Assembly (NCBI RefSeq): GCF_003130705.1
Contig: NZ_CP021354.1
Coordinates: 6,386,001 to 6,450,000 of the forward strand
Length of the DNA: 64,000 bases
Direction: 5' to 3'
Origin: Rhodococcus oxybenzonivorans
Lineage (GTDB): Bacteria > Actinomycetota > Actinomycetes > Mycobacteriales > Mycobacteriaceae
Of the stretch, positions 16,014 to 24,165 are shown piece by piece. The position numbers and the translations under genes were made by a program. The notes beneath the pieces are model-generated. The model was not told the DNA's origin, made no database searches, and worked only from the letters and a program-made list of their open reading frames with translations. Positions within the stretch are counted from its first letter, which is position 1; every line of letters begins with the position of its first letter.

Positions 16014-17369
16014 ATGATAAGCACGACATCGGTCGTGGGCCGCCGCGTACTGGGGCTGGTGTTCTTCCTTGTCCTGGCTCTGTTCCTGGCCGTCACGATC
16101 GGCATGTTCGACAAGACGTTCACCAAGGTGGTCAAGATCGGACTGGTCACCGACACCGTCGGAAATGCGCTCCCGCCCAACGCGGACGTCAAGGTGCGTG
16201 GCCTGATCGTCGGAGAGGTGCGCTCGGCCTCCACCAAGGAGGGTGAGGTCACCTTGGATCTGGCCATTCAGCCGGACAAGGCCGAGCTCATTCCGTCCAA
16301 CGCGACGGCGCGATTGTTACCCAAAACCCTGTTCGGCGAACGGTACGTGTCGCTGATCGTGCCGGAGGGGGACACGGCTCCGCCGATCCAGGCCGGTGAC
16401 GTTCTCGAGCAGGACAAGAGCGGGAACGCCGTCGAGATCGGCGAGGTCCTCGACGGCTTGCTGCCGCTGCTGCAGGCGATCCCGCCGCAGGACCTGGCGA
16501 ACACGCTCGGCGCCCTGTCGCAGGGACTCAGTGGACGCGGCACCGAACTCGGTCTGACGCTCGATCGGCTCGAGGAGATCTTCGCCGGACTCAACACGGA
16601 GCTTCCTGCCATTCAGGAGGACCTGCGGGGTATCGCGGACTTCTCGCAGACGTATTCGGAGGCGGCACCGGACCTGGTCAACGCGCTCGACAACCTGCGC
16701 ACGACGGGGAACACGGTCGTCGAGAAGCAAGGTGAGATCTCGCGGCTTCTCTCGGGGCTCATCGGAACGAGTTCGTCCACCGCGGACCTTCTGCACACCA
16801 ACGCCCAGAACATCGTCATGATCGCCGCCGATTCGCGTGAAGCACTGCAACTCCTCGGCCGTTACTCTCCGAGCTTCGGTTGCACCTTGGCGGACTTCGT
16901 GAAGGCCGCACCGATCGCCCGTGAGCTACTCGCGCTGGACGATCCCAATCCAGGCGGTCGAGGGACTGTTCAGTTCATCAACCCGAAGGGTCGCTACCTG
17001 CCCAACCAGGACGAGCCGCGCCTGCTCGACGATCGCGGACCCGCCTGCTACGACAACGTCACCGCACCCGGCGGCAAGTTCCCGCAGTACCCGGGTGGAT
17101 CGTTCAACGACGGCTCCTACCAGGTGCCCACGCGGAATCCCGGCCCCCCGAGCATCGAATACTTTCCCGCGCCGGCCGGCGTCCCGGATCAGGTTCCGGG
17201 ATGGGGCGCCGAGGTCGTGCCCGCCAGTTACGCGGGTTCGAAGATGGAGCAGGACACGTTGGACGTCGTCTACGGCGAGGCCGGGGGAATTGCGCCGGAA
17301 GACGTGCCGAGCTGGACAACACTCGTCGGCGCGCCGACCATCAGGGGAACCGAGGTGACCTTCGAATGA
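16014..17369 (+). CDS. Orphan MceA-type (MlaD domain) protein
   Basis: 451 aa from ATG 16014, preferred over GTG 15999 because GAGGG sits 8 bases before it. One N-terminal membrane helix (VVGRRVLGLVFFLVLALFLAV), then an Mce/MlaD domain at about 40-120 with NADVKVRGLIVGEVRS and LLPKTLFGERYVSLIVPE, the diagnostic MceA segments, then a long helical middle (about 140-290) and a Pro/Gly-rich tail. Mce proteins form shuttle tunnels for lipids or sterols. Normally mceA follows two yrbE permease genes and precedes mceB-F; here none are present. An ATG overlaps its TGA (17366), but that frame is not a convincing gene. Confidence 0.9.
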   Translation: MISTTSVVGRRVLGLVFFLVLALFLAVTIGMFDKTFTKVVKIGLVTDTVGNALPPNADVKVRGLIVGEVRSASTKEGEVTLDLAIQPDKAELIPSNATARLLPKTLFGERYVSLIVPEGDTAPPIQAGDVLEQDKSGNAVEIGEVLDGLLPLLQAIPPQDLANTLGALSQGLSGRGTELGLTLDRLEEIFAGLNTELPAIQEDLRGIADFSQTYSEAAPDLVNALDNLRTTGNTVVEKQGEISRLLSGLIGTSSSTADLLHTNAQNIVMIAADSREALQLLGRYSPSFGCTLADFVKAAPIARELLALDDPNPGGRGTVQFINPKGRYLPNQDEPRLLDDRGPACYDNVTAPGGKFPQYPGGSFNDGSYQVPTRNPGPPSIEYFPAPAGVPDQVPGWGAEVVPASYAGSKMEQDTLDVVYGEAGGIAPEDVPSWTTLVGAPTIRGTEVTFE

Positions 17370-17492
17370 CGACGGTCAGGGCCGCTGCGCGGGCCGAGAA
17401 CAGACATACACCGATCTCACAGCTCACCTCGAGGTTGTCTGCACGTGCCGCTGTTTGCATGGACCTCACAAGGAAGCAGCTATGGAGGGCTC

Positions 17493-18476
17493 ATGACCGA
17501 CAACGCACGCCATCACTCCGCGGACGCGCACGAACACGACCGCGGACTCACCCACGACCTGAGGACGATGCTCTCGCGCCGCCGCGCCTTGTTCGTGCTC
17601 GGAGCGGCGGGCGCGTCTGCACTCGCCGCGTGTTCGTCCTCCGGATCGACCATCACTGCGACGTCCGCGTCGAGCGAAGAGGCAGCGTCGTCGGCCGTCG
17701 CCACCGACGGCACCTGTGTGGCAGCGGCGCCGCAGGAAACAGCCGGGCCTTACCCGGGTGACGGTTCCAACGGGCCTAACGTTCTGATCGAGTCGGGCGT
17801 GGTGCGTCAGGACATCCGCAGCAGCTTCGGGTCGTACTCGGGCACCGCGGAGGGCGTCCCGACGACCATCGAATTGTCACTTCAGGATTTGTCGAACGAC
17901 TGCGCGGCCGGGACAGGCATGGCCGTCTATCTATGGCATTGCAACCGGGACGGAGAGTACTCCCTCTATGGCCAGGACATCGCCGAGCAGAACTATCTGC
18001 GCGGCGTCCAGGTGGCGGACTCTGCCGGAGCCGTGTCGTTCACGTCCATCTTCCCGGCCTGCTACTCGGGGCGCTGGCCACATATCCATTTCGAAGTGTT
18101 CGACTCCCTGGAAGCCGCGGTGGCGGGAGAGGATCCGCGGTTGACCTCGCAGATCGCGATACCGCAGGACGCGTGCGAGAAAGTCTTCGCCTACGACACC
18201 GGATACGCGAAGAGCGTGAGCAACTTGTCGGACGTGTCTCTGCAATCGGACAACGTCTTCGGTGACGGTTGGGACGCCGAGTTGGCGACCGTGACGGGTG
18301 AACCCGCCGGCGGAGTGACGATTTCCATCACGATCGGTGTCGCGGAGAAGTCGGCGAACACCGAGTCCGCTCCCGCAGCCCCGCCGGCCGGTGGTCCGGG
18401 TGGCGGGCAGCCCCCCTACGGGTCCTCGCGGCCGGTAGGTCCGGGGTCCGAACGAATAGCACTGGGGTGCAGGTAG
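17493..18476 (+). CDS. Exported intradiol ring-cleavage dioxygenase-like lipoprotein
   Basis: 327 aa from ATG 17493 (GGAGG 5 bases upstream). The N-terminus has an RRR stretch (residues 29-31) before a hydrophobic segment and lipobox LAAC (Cys47), i.e. a Tat-like lipoprotein signal. The catalytic domain starts at about 75: ETAGPYPGD, then VYLWHCNRDGEYSLYG (Tyr ligand) and CYSGRWPHIHFEVF (Tyr and two His ligands of non-haem Fe3+). All four iron ligands of intradiol catechol dioxygenases appear present. The C-terminal 40 residues are Pro/Gly-rich. A surface-exposed form suggests action on extracellular catechols or lignin-type material; substrate unknown. Confidence 0.9.
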   Translation: MTDNARHHSADAHEHDRGLTHDLRTMLSRRRALFVLGAAGASALAACSSSGSTITATSASSEEAASSAVATDGTCVAAAPQETAGPYPGDGSNGPNVLIESGVVRQDIRSSFGSYSGTAEGVPTTIELSLQDLSNDCAAGTGMAVYLWHCNRDGEYSLYGQDIAEQNYLRGVQVADSAGAVSFTSIFPACYSGRWPHIHFEVFDSLEAAVAGEDPRLTSQIAIPQDACEKVFAYDTGYAKSVSNLSDVSLQSDNVFGDGWDAELATVTGEPAGGVTISITIGVAEKSANTESAPAAPPAGGPGGGQPPYGSSRPVGPGSERIALGCR

Positions 18477-18520
18477 TTCGACCCTGTGCGTCGTTCCCGA
18501 TCCAGGGTGCGACGAACTGT

Positions 18521-19105
18521 TCAGGCACTGATTCCTGCGGTGAGGATGGCGGCGAGTTCGCGGTAGGCGTGGGCGTCGTCGAGGCCGGTGCTGTCGCGGA
18601 CCCCGCGTTGCTGAATGCGCACCATCATGGTGGTCACGAGATCGGCGGCGAACGCGGCATGGACGTCACGGAAGTCTCCGCCGGCCACACCGTCGTCGAT
18701 CAAAGCCTTGACGCGCCCGGCCGCGATCTGTGTGTTCTGCTCGTAGACCTCGCGGGCCGGCGGGAAGGCGTCGAGGTCGGCCATGAACTGGTCGGACGCG
18801 GCCGTAAGTGCGGTCCCGACTGCGGACAGGTAGGCGCTGATCCGCTCTCGGGCCCCGTTGATTTCTGCGATGTGCGACTCGACGTCCTCGGTGGCGCGGC
18901 GGAAGAAATGCACCGTGGCCTCCCGGACGAGCTGCTCCTTGCTGTCGGCGAGGGTGTAGAGGGTGGATTTGGAGCACCGCAGCCGCGCGGCGATCTCGTC
19001 GAGAGTCAGATGGGCGAATCCTTCGGCCAGGAAGAGGTCGACCAGCGCGTCGAAGAGCTGGGTGCGCCGTCGCGTCGCGAATCCCGGTCGGGTGATCTGC
19101 TCCAT
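18521..19105 (-). CDS. TetR family transcriptional regulator
   Basis: 194 aa. The N-terminal HTH spans about residues 10-55: RRRTQLFDALVDLFLAEGFAHLTLDEIAARLRCSKSTLYTL is a full TetR HTH with the recognition helix around SKSTLYTLADSKE. The helical C-terminal ligand domain is of usual length. Divergent from the acyl-CoA dehydrogenase gene; four AGTACT elements lie between them, the nearest 10 bp from its start. Probably represses both itself and the dehydrogenase, with an acyl-CoA or related ligand (inference). Confidence 0.9.
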   Translation of the reverse strand: MEQITRPGFATRRRTQLFDALVDLFLAEGFAHLTLDEIAARLRCSKSTLYTLADSKEQLVREATVHFFRRATEDVESHIAEINGARERISAYLSAVGTALTAASDQFMADLDAFPPAREVYEQNTQIAAGRVKALIDDGVAGGDFRDVHAAFAADLVTTMMVRIQQRGVRDSTGLDDAHAYRELAAILTAGISA

Positions 19106-19114
19106 ACACCGGAT

Positions 19115-19177
19115 AGTACTGGCGCATTCCTTGCAGTACTACTTTCGCATCAGTACTGTGGGCCGTAGCTCAGTACT
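19115..19177. promoter_or_regulatory. Four AGTACT elements in two 20-bp-spaced pairs (TetR operators)
   Basis: The palindrome AGTACT occurs at 19115-19120, 19135-19140, 19152-19157 and 19172-19177. Start-to-start spacings are 20, 17 and 20 bp, giving two equal pairs of the form AGTACTG-N-CAGTACT or close to it, each two helical turns long. They fill the 101-bp divergent region between the TetR and acyl-CoA dehydrogenase genes and are strong candidates for its binding sites. Confidence 0.6.
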
Positions 19178-19206
19178 GTTCTGTCGTCTTCTCGAGGAGA
19201 AATTTC

Positions 19207-20349
19207 GTGGCCGTCGATCGTTTGCTGCCCACCGACGAAGCTCGTGACCTGATTCAGCTCACGCGCGATGTCGCCGACAAGGTCCTGGCGCCGATCGTCG
19301 ACGAGCACGAAAAGTCCGAAACGTATCCCGAGGGGGTCTTCGCCACCCTCGGTGAGGCCGGACTGCTGAGCCTGCCGTATCCGGAGGAGTGGGGCGGCGG
19401 CGGACAGCCCTACGAGGTGTACCTGCAGGTTCTCGAGGAAATCGCCGCCCGGTGGGCGGCGGTCGCGGTGGCGGTCAGCGTCCACAGCCTCGCCTGCCAT
19501 CCCCTGATGGCCTTCGGCACGGACGAGCAGAAGCAGCAGTGGCTTCCGGACATGCTGGGCGGCAACACCATCGGCGCGTACAGCCTGTCGGAGCCGCAAG
19601 CCGGATCGGATGCCGCCGCGCTGGCATGCAAGGCTGCCGCGACTGATGGCGGATATGTGGTGAACGGTGCGAAGGCGTGGATCACCCACGGCGGAATTGC
19701 CGATTTCTACAATCTCTTCGCCCGTACCGGCGAGGGGTCGAAGGGCATTTCCTGCTTCCTGGTACCGAAGGGCACCGAGGGCCTCTCGTTCGGCAAGCCC
19801 GAGGAGAAGATGGGCCTGCACGCGGTACCCACGACGTCGGCCCACTACGACGACGCCTTCGTCCCGGTCGAACGGCGGATCGGCGCGGAGGGGCAGGGTC
19901 TGCAGATCGCCTTCAGTGCACTCGATTCCGGGCGCCTCGGTATCGCCGCCGTCGCCGTCGGTCTCGCCCAGGCCGCGCTCGACGAAGCCGTGAGCTATGC
20001 CAAGGAACGGTCGGCATTCGGCAAGAAGATCATCGACCACCAGGGGCTCGGATTCCTGCTCGCCGACATGGCCGCCGCAGTCGACTCGGCGCGCGCCACC
20101 TACATCGACGCAGCGCGCCGCCGTGATGCCGGACTGCCCTACTCCCGCAACGCTTCGGTGGCCAAACTCGTCGCCACCGACGCGGCCATGAAGGTCACCA
20201 CCGACGCCGTCCAGGTGCTCGGCGGCTACGGCTACACCCGCGACTTCCGCGTCGAGCGGTACATGCGGGAAGCGAAGATCACCCAGATCTTCGAGGGCAC
20301 CAACCAGATCCAACGATTGGTTATCAGCCGCACCCTCGCCGGCAACTGA
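19207..20349 (+). CDS. Acyl-CoA dehydrogenase
   Basis: 380 aa, GTG start, normal length. It has the FAD-binding AYSLSEPQAGSDAAALACKA motif (YxLTExxAGSD type) and GYVVNGAKAWITHGG. The C-terminal GGYGYTRDFRVERYMREAKITQIFEGTNQIQR supplies the CoA/FAD contacts and the catalytic Glu in IFEGTNQ. Oxidises acyl-CoA to trans-2-enoyl-CoA with FAD and passes electrons to ETF. Short- or branched-chain substrate is likely from the sequence type, but chain length cannot be fixed. Regulated by the divergent TetR protein. Confidence 0.95.
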   Translation: MAVDRLLPTDEARDLIQLTRDVADKVLAPIVDEHEKSETYPEGVFATLGEAGLLSLPYPEEWGGGGQPYEVYLQVLEEIAARWAAVAVAVSVHSLACHPLMAFGTDEQKQQWLPDMLGGNTIGAYSLSEPQAGSDAAALACKAAATDGGYVVNGAKAWITHGGIADFYNLFARTGEGSKGISCFLVPKGTEGLSFGKPEEKMGLHAVPTTSAHYDDAFVPVERRIGAEGQGLQIAFSALDSGRLGIAAVAVGLAQAALDEAVSYAKERSAFGKKIIDHQGLGFLLADMAAAVDSARATYIDAARRRDAGLPYSRNASVAKLVATDAAMKVTTDAVQVLGGYGYTRDFRVERYMREAKITQIFEGTNQIQRLVISRTLAGN

Positions 20350-20364
20350 CTACTTCACCAGAGG

Positions 20365-20396
20365 CGGGTCGGCGCACCGTGTGGTGTGCCGACCCG
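20365..20396. terminator. Hairpin between convergent acyl-CoA dehydrogenase and transporter genes
   Basis: Stem GGGTCGGCGCAC / GTGTGCCGACCC (20366-20377 and 20384-20395) with one G-T wobble, 6-nt loop and an extra closing C-G pair. It lies in the 61-bp gap where both genes end, so it probably terminates both directions. No T-run, as is common in actinobacteria. Confidence 0.65.
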
Positions 20397-20410
20397 TCGT
20401 CTTGCCTGTT

Positions 20411-21706
20411 TCAGCTGAGCAGTTCGTAGATCAGCAGGCCGGACAAAGACAGGATCGAGACGAAACCGAGCGCCCCGATGACGTTCTTCCACCAGGTGTT
20501 GCGGAGGTTGCCCATCAGCTGGGAGTTGTTGCTCATCACGAAGAGCAGGAACCCGAGGAACGGTGCGATCAGGACAGTCAGCGCCTGAGCGACGATGATG
20601 AGCTGGACCGGCGACTTCGTGAACAGGATCGTGATGACGAGACCGAAGGCGAGGATCACGGCGCTGGTGCGTTTGGCCGTCAGCGTGCTGGGCGAAGGTC
20701 CTTTGTCGAGCGCGTCCGAGAGCATGGTGCCGCCGGCGGTGGCGTTGGCAACCATCGCGGAGAACGCGGCCCCGGACAGGCCGAGGGCGAAGATCGTCGA
20801 TCCGACGGGGCCGGCGAGTGGTTCGAAGATCTTTGCCAGGCCGGCGAGAGTGGTTGCTTCGGTGTCCGCCCGTCCGAGGACGGCGGCCGCGACGATGATG
20901 ACGAGCGAAGTCATGATGCCCGGTGCCACGATGCCCGGAACGGTGTCGGCAATGGTGGTCTGCCGGTATTCGGCCGCGGTGCGCTTTCGTTCGTGGGTGC
21001 CGTACGAGGTGAAGAAGGCGGCGTTGAGCGAGAAGTTGGTGCCGACCAGGGCGACGACGAGGAGTTGTCCGCCGGGCGGGATGGAGGGGACGAGCCCGTT
21101 CACGGCCTGAAACCAGTCGGGCTGGGCGATGACGGCGCTGATGACGAAGGTGGCCGCCAGCAGCGCGACTATCACCAGCAGGACTCGTTCGACGGTGCGG
21201 TATACGTTGCGGAACAACAAGATCAGACCGACGAAGGTGGTACAGACCGCGGACCAGATGAGCGGGGACCCACCGAAGACCATGGACAGACCCAGACCGG
21301 AACCGACGGCGTTACCGACCGAGAAACACAGGGTGATGATGAAGACGCCGACTCCGGCGGCGACGCCGACACGGCGACCCAGCACGTCTTTCACCGAGCT
21401 GATCATGGACACCGGCGTGCGGATACCGAGTCGGACGCTCATGTCCGCGTAGACGAGCATGAAAACGGTCGAGAGGGCGATGACCCAGATCAGGGAATAG
21501 CTGTATTCACTGCCGGCCTGGACGGCGCTGGCGAGGTTGCCGGGACCGAACTGCCACGCGCCGGCGATGAACGCGGGCCCCGCCATCGTCAGGGTGCGGA
21601 CCCAGGTGCGTTGCGCCCGGCGCGAGCCGGCGGGTGGTCGAGGAGTGTCCGCGACCACAGCATCGCCTCCGGCCGATTCGACTGACGTACGAGATTGCTG
21701 ACTCAT
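20411..21706 (-). CDS. Atypical Nramp-fold transporter without the metal-site motifs
   Basis: 431 aa, about 11 membrane helices. Overall it belongs to the Nramp (SLC11) superfamily: TM1 reads AGAWQFGPGNLASAVQAGSEYSYSLIW, the position of the Nramp DPGN motif, with the metal-binding Asp replaced by Gly. The TM6 MPH motif is also absent (FSLNAAFFTSYGTHERKR occupies this area). Divalent metal transport is therefore doubtful. It is encoded downstream of a DapA-like aldolase with the same orientation and under a LacI regulator, suggesting uptake of an organic or sugar acid, possibly as a cation complex. Function inferred. Confidence 0.85.
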   Translation of the reverse strand: MSQQSRTSVESAGGDAVVADTPRPPAGSRRAQRTWVRTLTMAGPAFIAGAWQFGPGNLASAVQAGSEYSYSLIWVIALSTVFMLVYADMSVRLGIRTPVSMISSVKDVLGRRVGVAAGVGVFIITLCFSVGNAVGSGLGLSMVFGGSPLIWSAVCTTFVGLILLFRNVYRTVERVLLVIVALLAATFVISAVIAQPDWFQAVNGLVPSIPPGGQLLVVALVGTNFSLNAAFFTSYGTHERKRTAAEYRQTTIADTVPGIVAPGIMTSLVIIVAAAVLGRADTEATTLAGLAKIFEPLAGPVGSTIFALGLSGAAFSAMVANATAGGTMLSDALDKGPSPSTLTAKRTSAVILAFGLVITILFTKSPVQLIIVAQALTVLIAPFLGFLLFVMSNNSQLMGNLRNTWWKNVIGALGFVSILSLSGLLIYELLS

Positions 21707-21835
21707 TGTGAGCCTACTTTCTGGTGTTCGAACCGCCGATGCGGTGTGCGGCGCTGACGTGTGGTCGGCGCCGCCGGCTCGAAGGGAAGCTACGGCGACG
21801 TACGGCCGCGGTGGGCCGGGGCTACTGGGGGCGCT

Positions 21836-21862
21836 GCCCGGCCCGGAATATCCGGGCCGGGC
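21836..21862. terminator. Perfect 12-bp GC hairpin between aldolase and transporter genes
   Basis: Arms GCCCGGCCCGGA (21836-21847) and TCCGGGCCGGGC (21851-21862) with an ATA loop. It lies in the 221-bp gap after the aldolase stop and before the transporter start; no gene is seen in this gap. It may act as a partial terminator or mRNA stabiliser, lowering transporter expression relative to the aldolase. Confidence 0.6.
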
Positions 21863-21927
21863 CGGCGGGAACGCGCACGGCAGATTCCGGGAAATGCCCG
21901 GGAACTGGTCCGACGGGGTGTGCTGGG

Positions 21928-22866
21928 TCAGGCGGGAACGGTGACCGCGGACAAGCCGGCCGACTGCAGGGCCGCGGCGATCTCGGCACCGGCACCCTCG
22001 GCCAACGGAAGCAGCGGCGGGCGGACGGTGGCGTGCTCGAGGATGCCGCGGGCCACCAGACCTTCCTTGAGCGCGACGGTGCCCTCCATGTGCGAGCCGC
22101 GGTGATAGACATTGGCCGTCACCGGCAGCAGGCGGTCGTGGATGGCCCGGGCCGCGGGGTAGTCCTTGGCCTTCCCGGCTGCGATCAGCTCGACCAGCGG
22201 CTCGGGAGCGAGGCCGCCGTAGCCGACCAGCAGGCCGTCGACGTCGAACACCGTGTGCAGCAGATACTCGTCGTGGCAGCTCAGAATCTGCAGGTCGGGG
22301 TTCTCGCGGCGCAGGACCGGGATCTCACGGTCCCACCGGCGCATGTTCCGCACCCCGTTCTTGGTGGCGAACACGCCCGGCTGAGCGGCGATCTCGAGCT
22401 GGGTGTCCAGGTTGTACGTGGCCTTGGTGACGTCCGGGTACTGGAACAGAATCAGCGGCAAGCCCGACCCTTCATAGATCGCCTTGTAGCGATCCTGCGG
22501 TGCACCCTCCTGGTAGCCGAACCGCAACCACCCATGGGATGGGTAGACCAGGCCGGCGGAGGCGCCGGCGTCGACCGCCCGGCGCGCTTCTTCCACGGAG
22601 ACGGCGGTCCCTTCGCCGGTGATGCCGGCGATGATGGGCAGCCGGCCGTCCACGGAGTCCTTGAAAGCGGCGATGACGCGAACCTGCTCGTCCTGGGTGA
22701 GGAAGGTTCCCTCACCGGCGTGGCCGAGCACGACCAGGCCCTTGACGCCGTCGACACTGCCGAGCCACGAGCCGAGGCGCGCGATGGCGTCGTAGTCGAC
22801 GTCGCCGTCACGGGTGAAGGGTGTTACCGGCGCCGGAGTGAGTCCGCGAAGGTCGAGTGTGCTCAT
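21928..22866 (-). CDS. DapA family aldolase/dehydratase (dihydrodipicolinate synthase-like)
   Basis: 312 aa from ATG 22866; an upstream in-frame start would add 30 residues running through the operators, so it is rejected. TIM-barrel class I lyase: GLTPAPVTPFTRDGDVDYDAIARL is the typical start, LPLILFQYPDVTKATYNL holds the conserved Tyr, and the Schiff-base Lys is expected in FATKNGVRNM. The sequence around the Lys differs from true DapA (normally IKDSSGD), so a catabolic role such as sugar-acid dehydratase or aldolase is more likely than lysine synthesis. LacI-type operators immediately upstream support a catabolic operon. Confidence 0.85.
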   Translation of the reverse strand: MSTLDLRGLTPAPVTPFTRDGDVDYDAIARLGSWLGSVDGVKGLVVLGHAGEGTFLTQDEQVRVIAAFKDSVDGRLPIIAGITGEGTAVSVEEARRAVDAGASAGLVYPSHGWLRFGYQEGAPQDRYKAIYEGSGLPLILFQYPDVTKATYNLDTQLEIAAQPGVFATKNGVRNMRRWDREIPVLRRENPDLQILSCHDEYLLHTVFDVDGLLVGYGGLAPEPLVELIAAGKAKDYPAARAIHDRLLPVTANVYHRGSHMEGTVALKEGLVARGILEHATVRPPLLPLAEGAGAEIAAALQSAGLSAVTVPA

Positions 22867-22893
22867 GATTCTCTTTCCGATCGACGTTGTGCA

Positions 22894-22922
22894 AACGTTC
22901 CCGGGAACGTTCCCGTGAACGA
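22894..22922. promoter_or_regulatory. Two overlapping LacI-type operators
   Basis: AACGTTCCCGGGAACGTT (22894-22911) is a perfect 18-bp palindrome with central CG, typical for LacI-family sites. It is overlapped by a second, imperfect copy CGTTCCCGTGAACG (22909-22922). Both lie between the aldolase start and the divergent LacI gene, so they probably control both directions. Confidence 0.7.
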
Positions 22923-23034
22923 TTTCATCGTGCAGTAGAATCGGCGATTGTGTCAAGCGTCACGTGACCGTGGCGGTGTGAACGGGACGTCACCGTGGGT
23001 TCGCGGCGGCGCCGGGGAGGTAGACAGGAAGATC

Positions 23035-24063
23035 GTGGAAGCAAACGCACACGGCAAGAATCGGGTAGTGACTCTGCGTGAGGTCGCGGAGGCCGCGGGG
23101 GTAAGCACCTCGACGGTGAGCCGCGTGCTCGACGACCGGGTGCCGCCGTCGCGGTCGGCGACGGCCGAACGCGTCCGCGCGGTCGCCGATCAACTCGGCT
23201 ACCGGCGCAACACCTTCGCCTCCAGCCTCCGGCGCGGCCACACCGCCACCATCGGGGTGCTGGTGCCGCGGCTCAGCGACACGGTCATGGCGCTGATGTT
23301 CGAGGCGATCGGGCGGGCTGCGCATCGGCTCGGTTACTTCACCGTCGTCGCGACCACCGGCGACGACCCCGCCGACGAGCAACAGGCGGCGCAGACTCTC
23401 CTCGGTCGCAATGTCGACGGCCTGATCATCGCCTCCAGCCGCCGCGAAGACCCCCTCCCGCGGCAACTGAGAGAACAAGGCCTGCCGCACGCGCTGGTGT
23501 TGCGCACCGACGGCGTCAGCCCGTCCTCGATCGGTGACGACGAGGCCGGTGGCTACCTCGCCACCCGGCACCTGATCGACCTCGGGCACACAGACATCGC
23601 GGTGCTGTCCGGCCCGCTGTTCACCTCGACCGCCACCGGGCGCCTCGCCGGCGCGATGAAAGCCGTTCGCGAAGCAGGGATCACCCTCGATCCGGACTGG
23701 ATCATCGAGTCCGGATTCGGAATCGAGAGTGGCGAGGACGCCGGACGTCGGCTCGTCGCCTCCTCGACTCGTCCGACAGCCGTCTTCGCCGCGAACGACA
23801 ACCTCGCGCTCGGAGTCATGGCCGCAGCGCACCAACGGTCGCTCTCTGTCGGTGAGGATCTGGCCCTGGTCGGTTACAACGACATCCCACTCGCGCAGCG
23901 ACTGCCGGTTCCCCTGACCTCGGTGCGCACCCCATTCGACCAGATCGCCGCCACTGCCCTCGATCTGCTGTTCTCTTCCGCAGCGATCAGCGATCCGATC
24001 CGGCGTGCTCTGCCCACCCTGATCCCGAGACGCTCTTCGGGACCGCACAAATCGCCAAACTGA
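23035..24063 (+). CDS. LacI family transcriptional regulator
   Basis: 342 aa from GTG 23035; starts further upstream (GTG 22978) are possible. N-terminal LacI HTH: VTLREVAEAAGVSTSTVSRVLDDR, with the hinge helix near RRNTFASSLRRGHTATIGVLVPRL, then a periplasmic-binding-protein-like effector domain with VDGLIIASS, GHTDIAVLSGP, TAVFAANDNLALGVM and ALVGYNDIPLAQRL. Binds the palindromes at 22894-22922 by inference. The effector is likely the substrate or product of the divergent aldolase pathway. Confidence 0.92.
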   Translation: MEANAHGKNRVVTLREVAEAAGVSTSTVSRVLDDRVPPSRSATAERVRAVADQLGYRRNTFASSLRRGHTATIGVLVPRLSDTVMALMFEAIGRAAHRLGYFTVVATTGDDPADEQQAAQTLLGRNVDGLIIASSRREDPLPRQLREQGLPHALVLRTDGVSPSSIGDDEAGGYLATRHLIDLGHTDIAVLSGPLFTSTATGRLAGAMKAVREAGITLDPDWIIESGFGIESGEDAGRRLVASSTRPTAVFAANDNLALGVMAAAHQRSLSVGEDLALVGYNDIPLAQRLPVPLTSVRTPFDQIAATALDLLFSSAAISDPIRRALPTLIPRRSSGPHKSPN

Positions 24064-24165
24064 ACGGCGCTGGAGAGGAAGTGCCCAAGGTATGCGAAGT
24101 CGACTGCACTTTCGAATCCGATCCGAACAGTGACCCGTTGCCGCATACCGCGCCGAGGATTCCTG

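Noticed and set aside
17366..17761. Frame starting MTTVRAAAR with ATG overlapping the mceA stop
   Set aside because: It runs out of frame into the dioxygenase gene, contains no Mce domain and turns arginine-rich; mentioned only as a possible relic of mceB.
20411..21706. Straight annotation as manganese/iron transporter
   Set aside because: The metal-binding Asp of DPGN and the TM6 Met/His are missing, so the usual function is not supported.
22990..24048. 352-codon frame on the minus strand
   Set aside because: Antisense of the LacI gene, whose HTH and effector domain are unambiguous.
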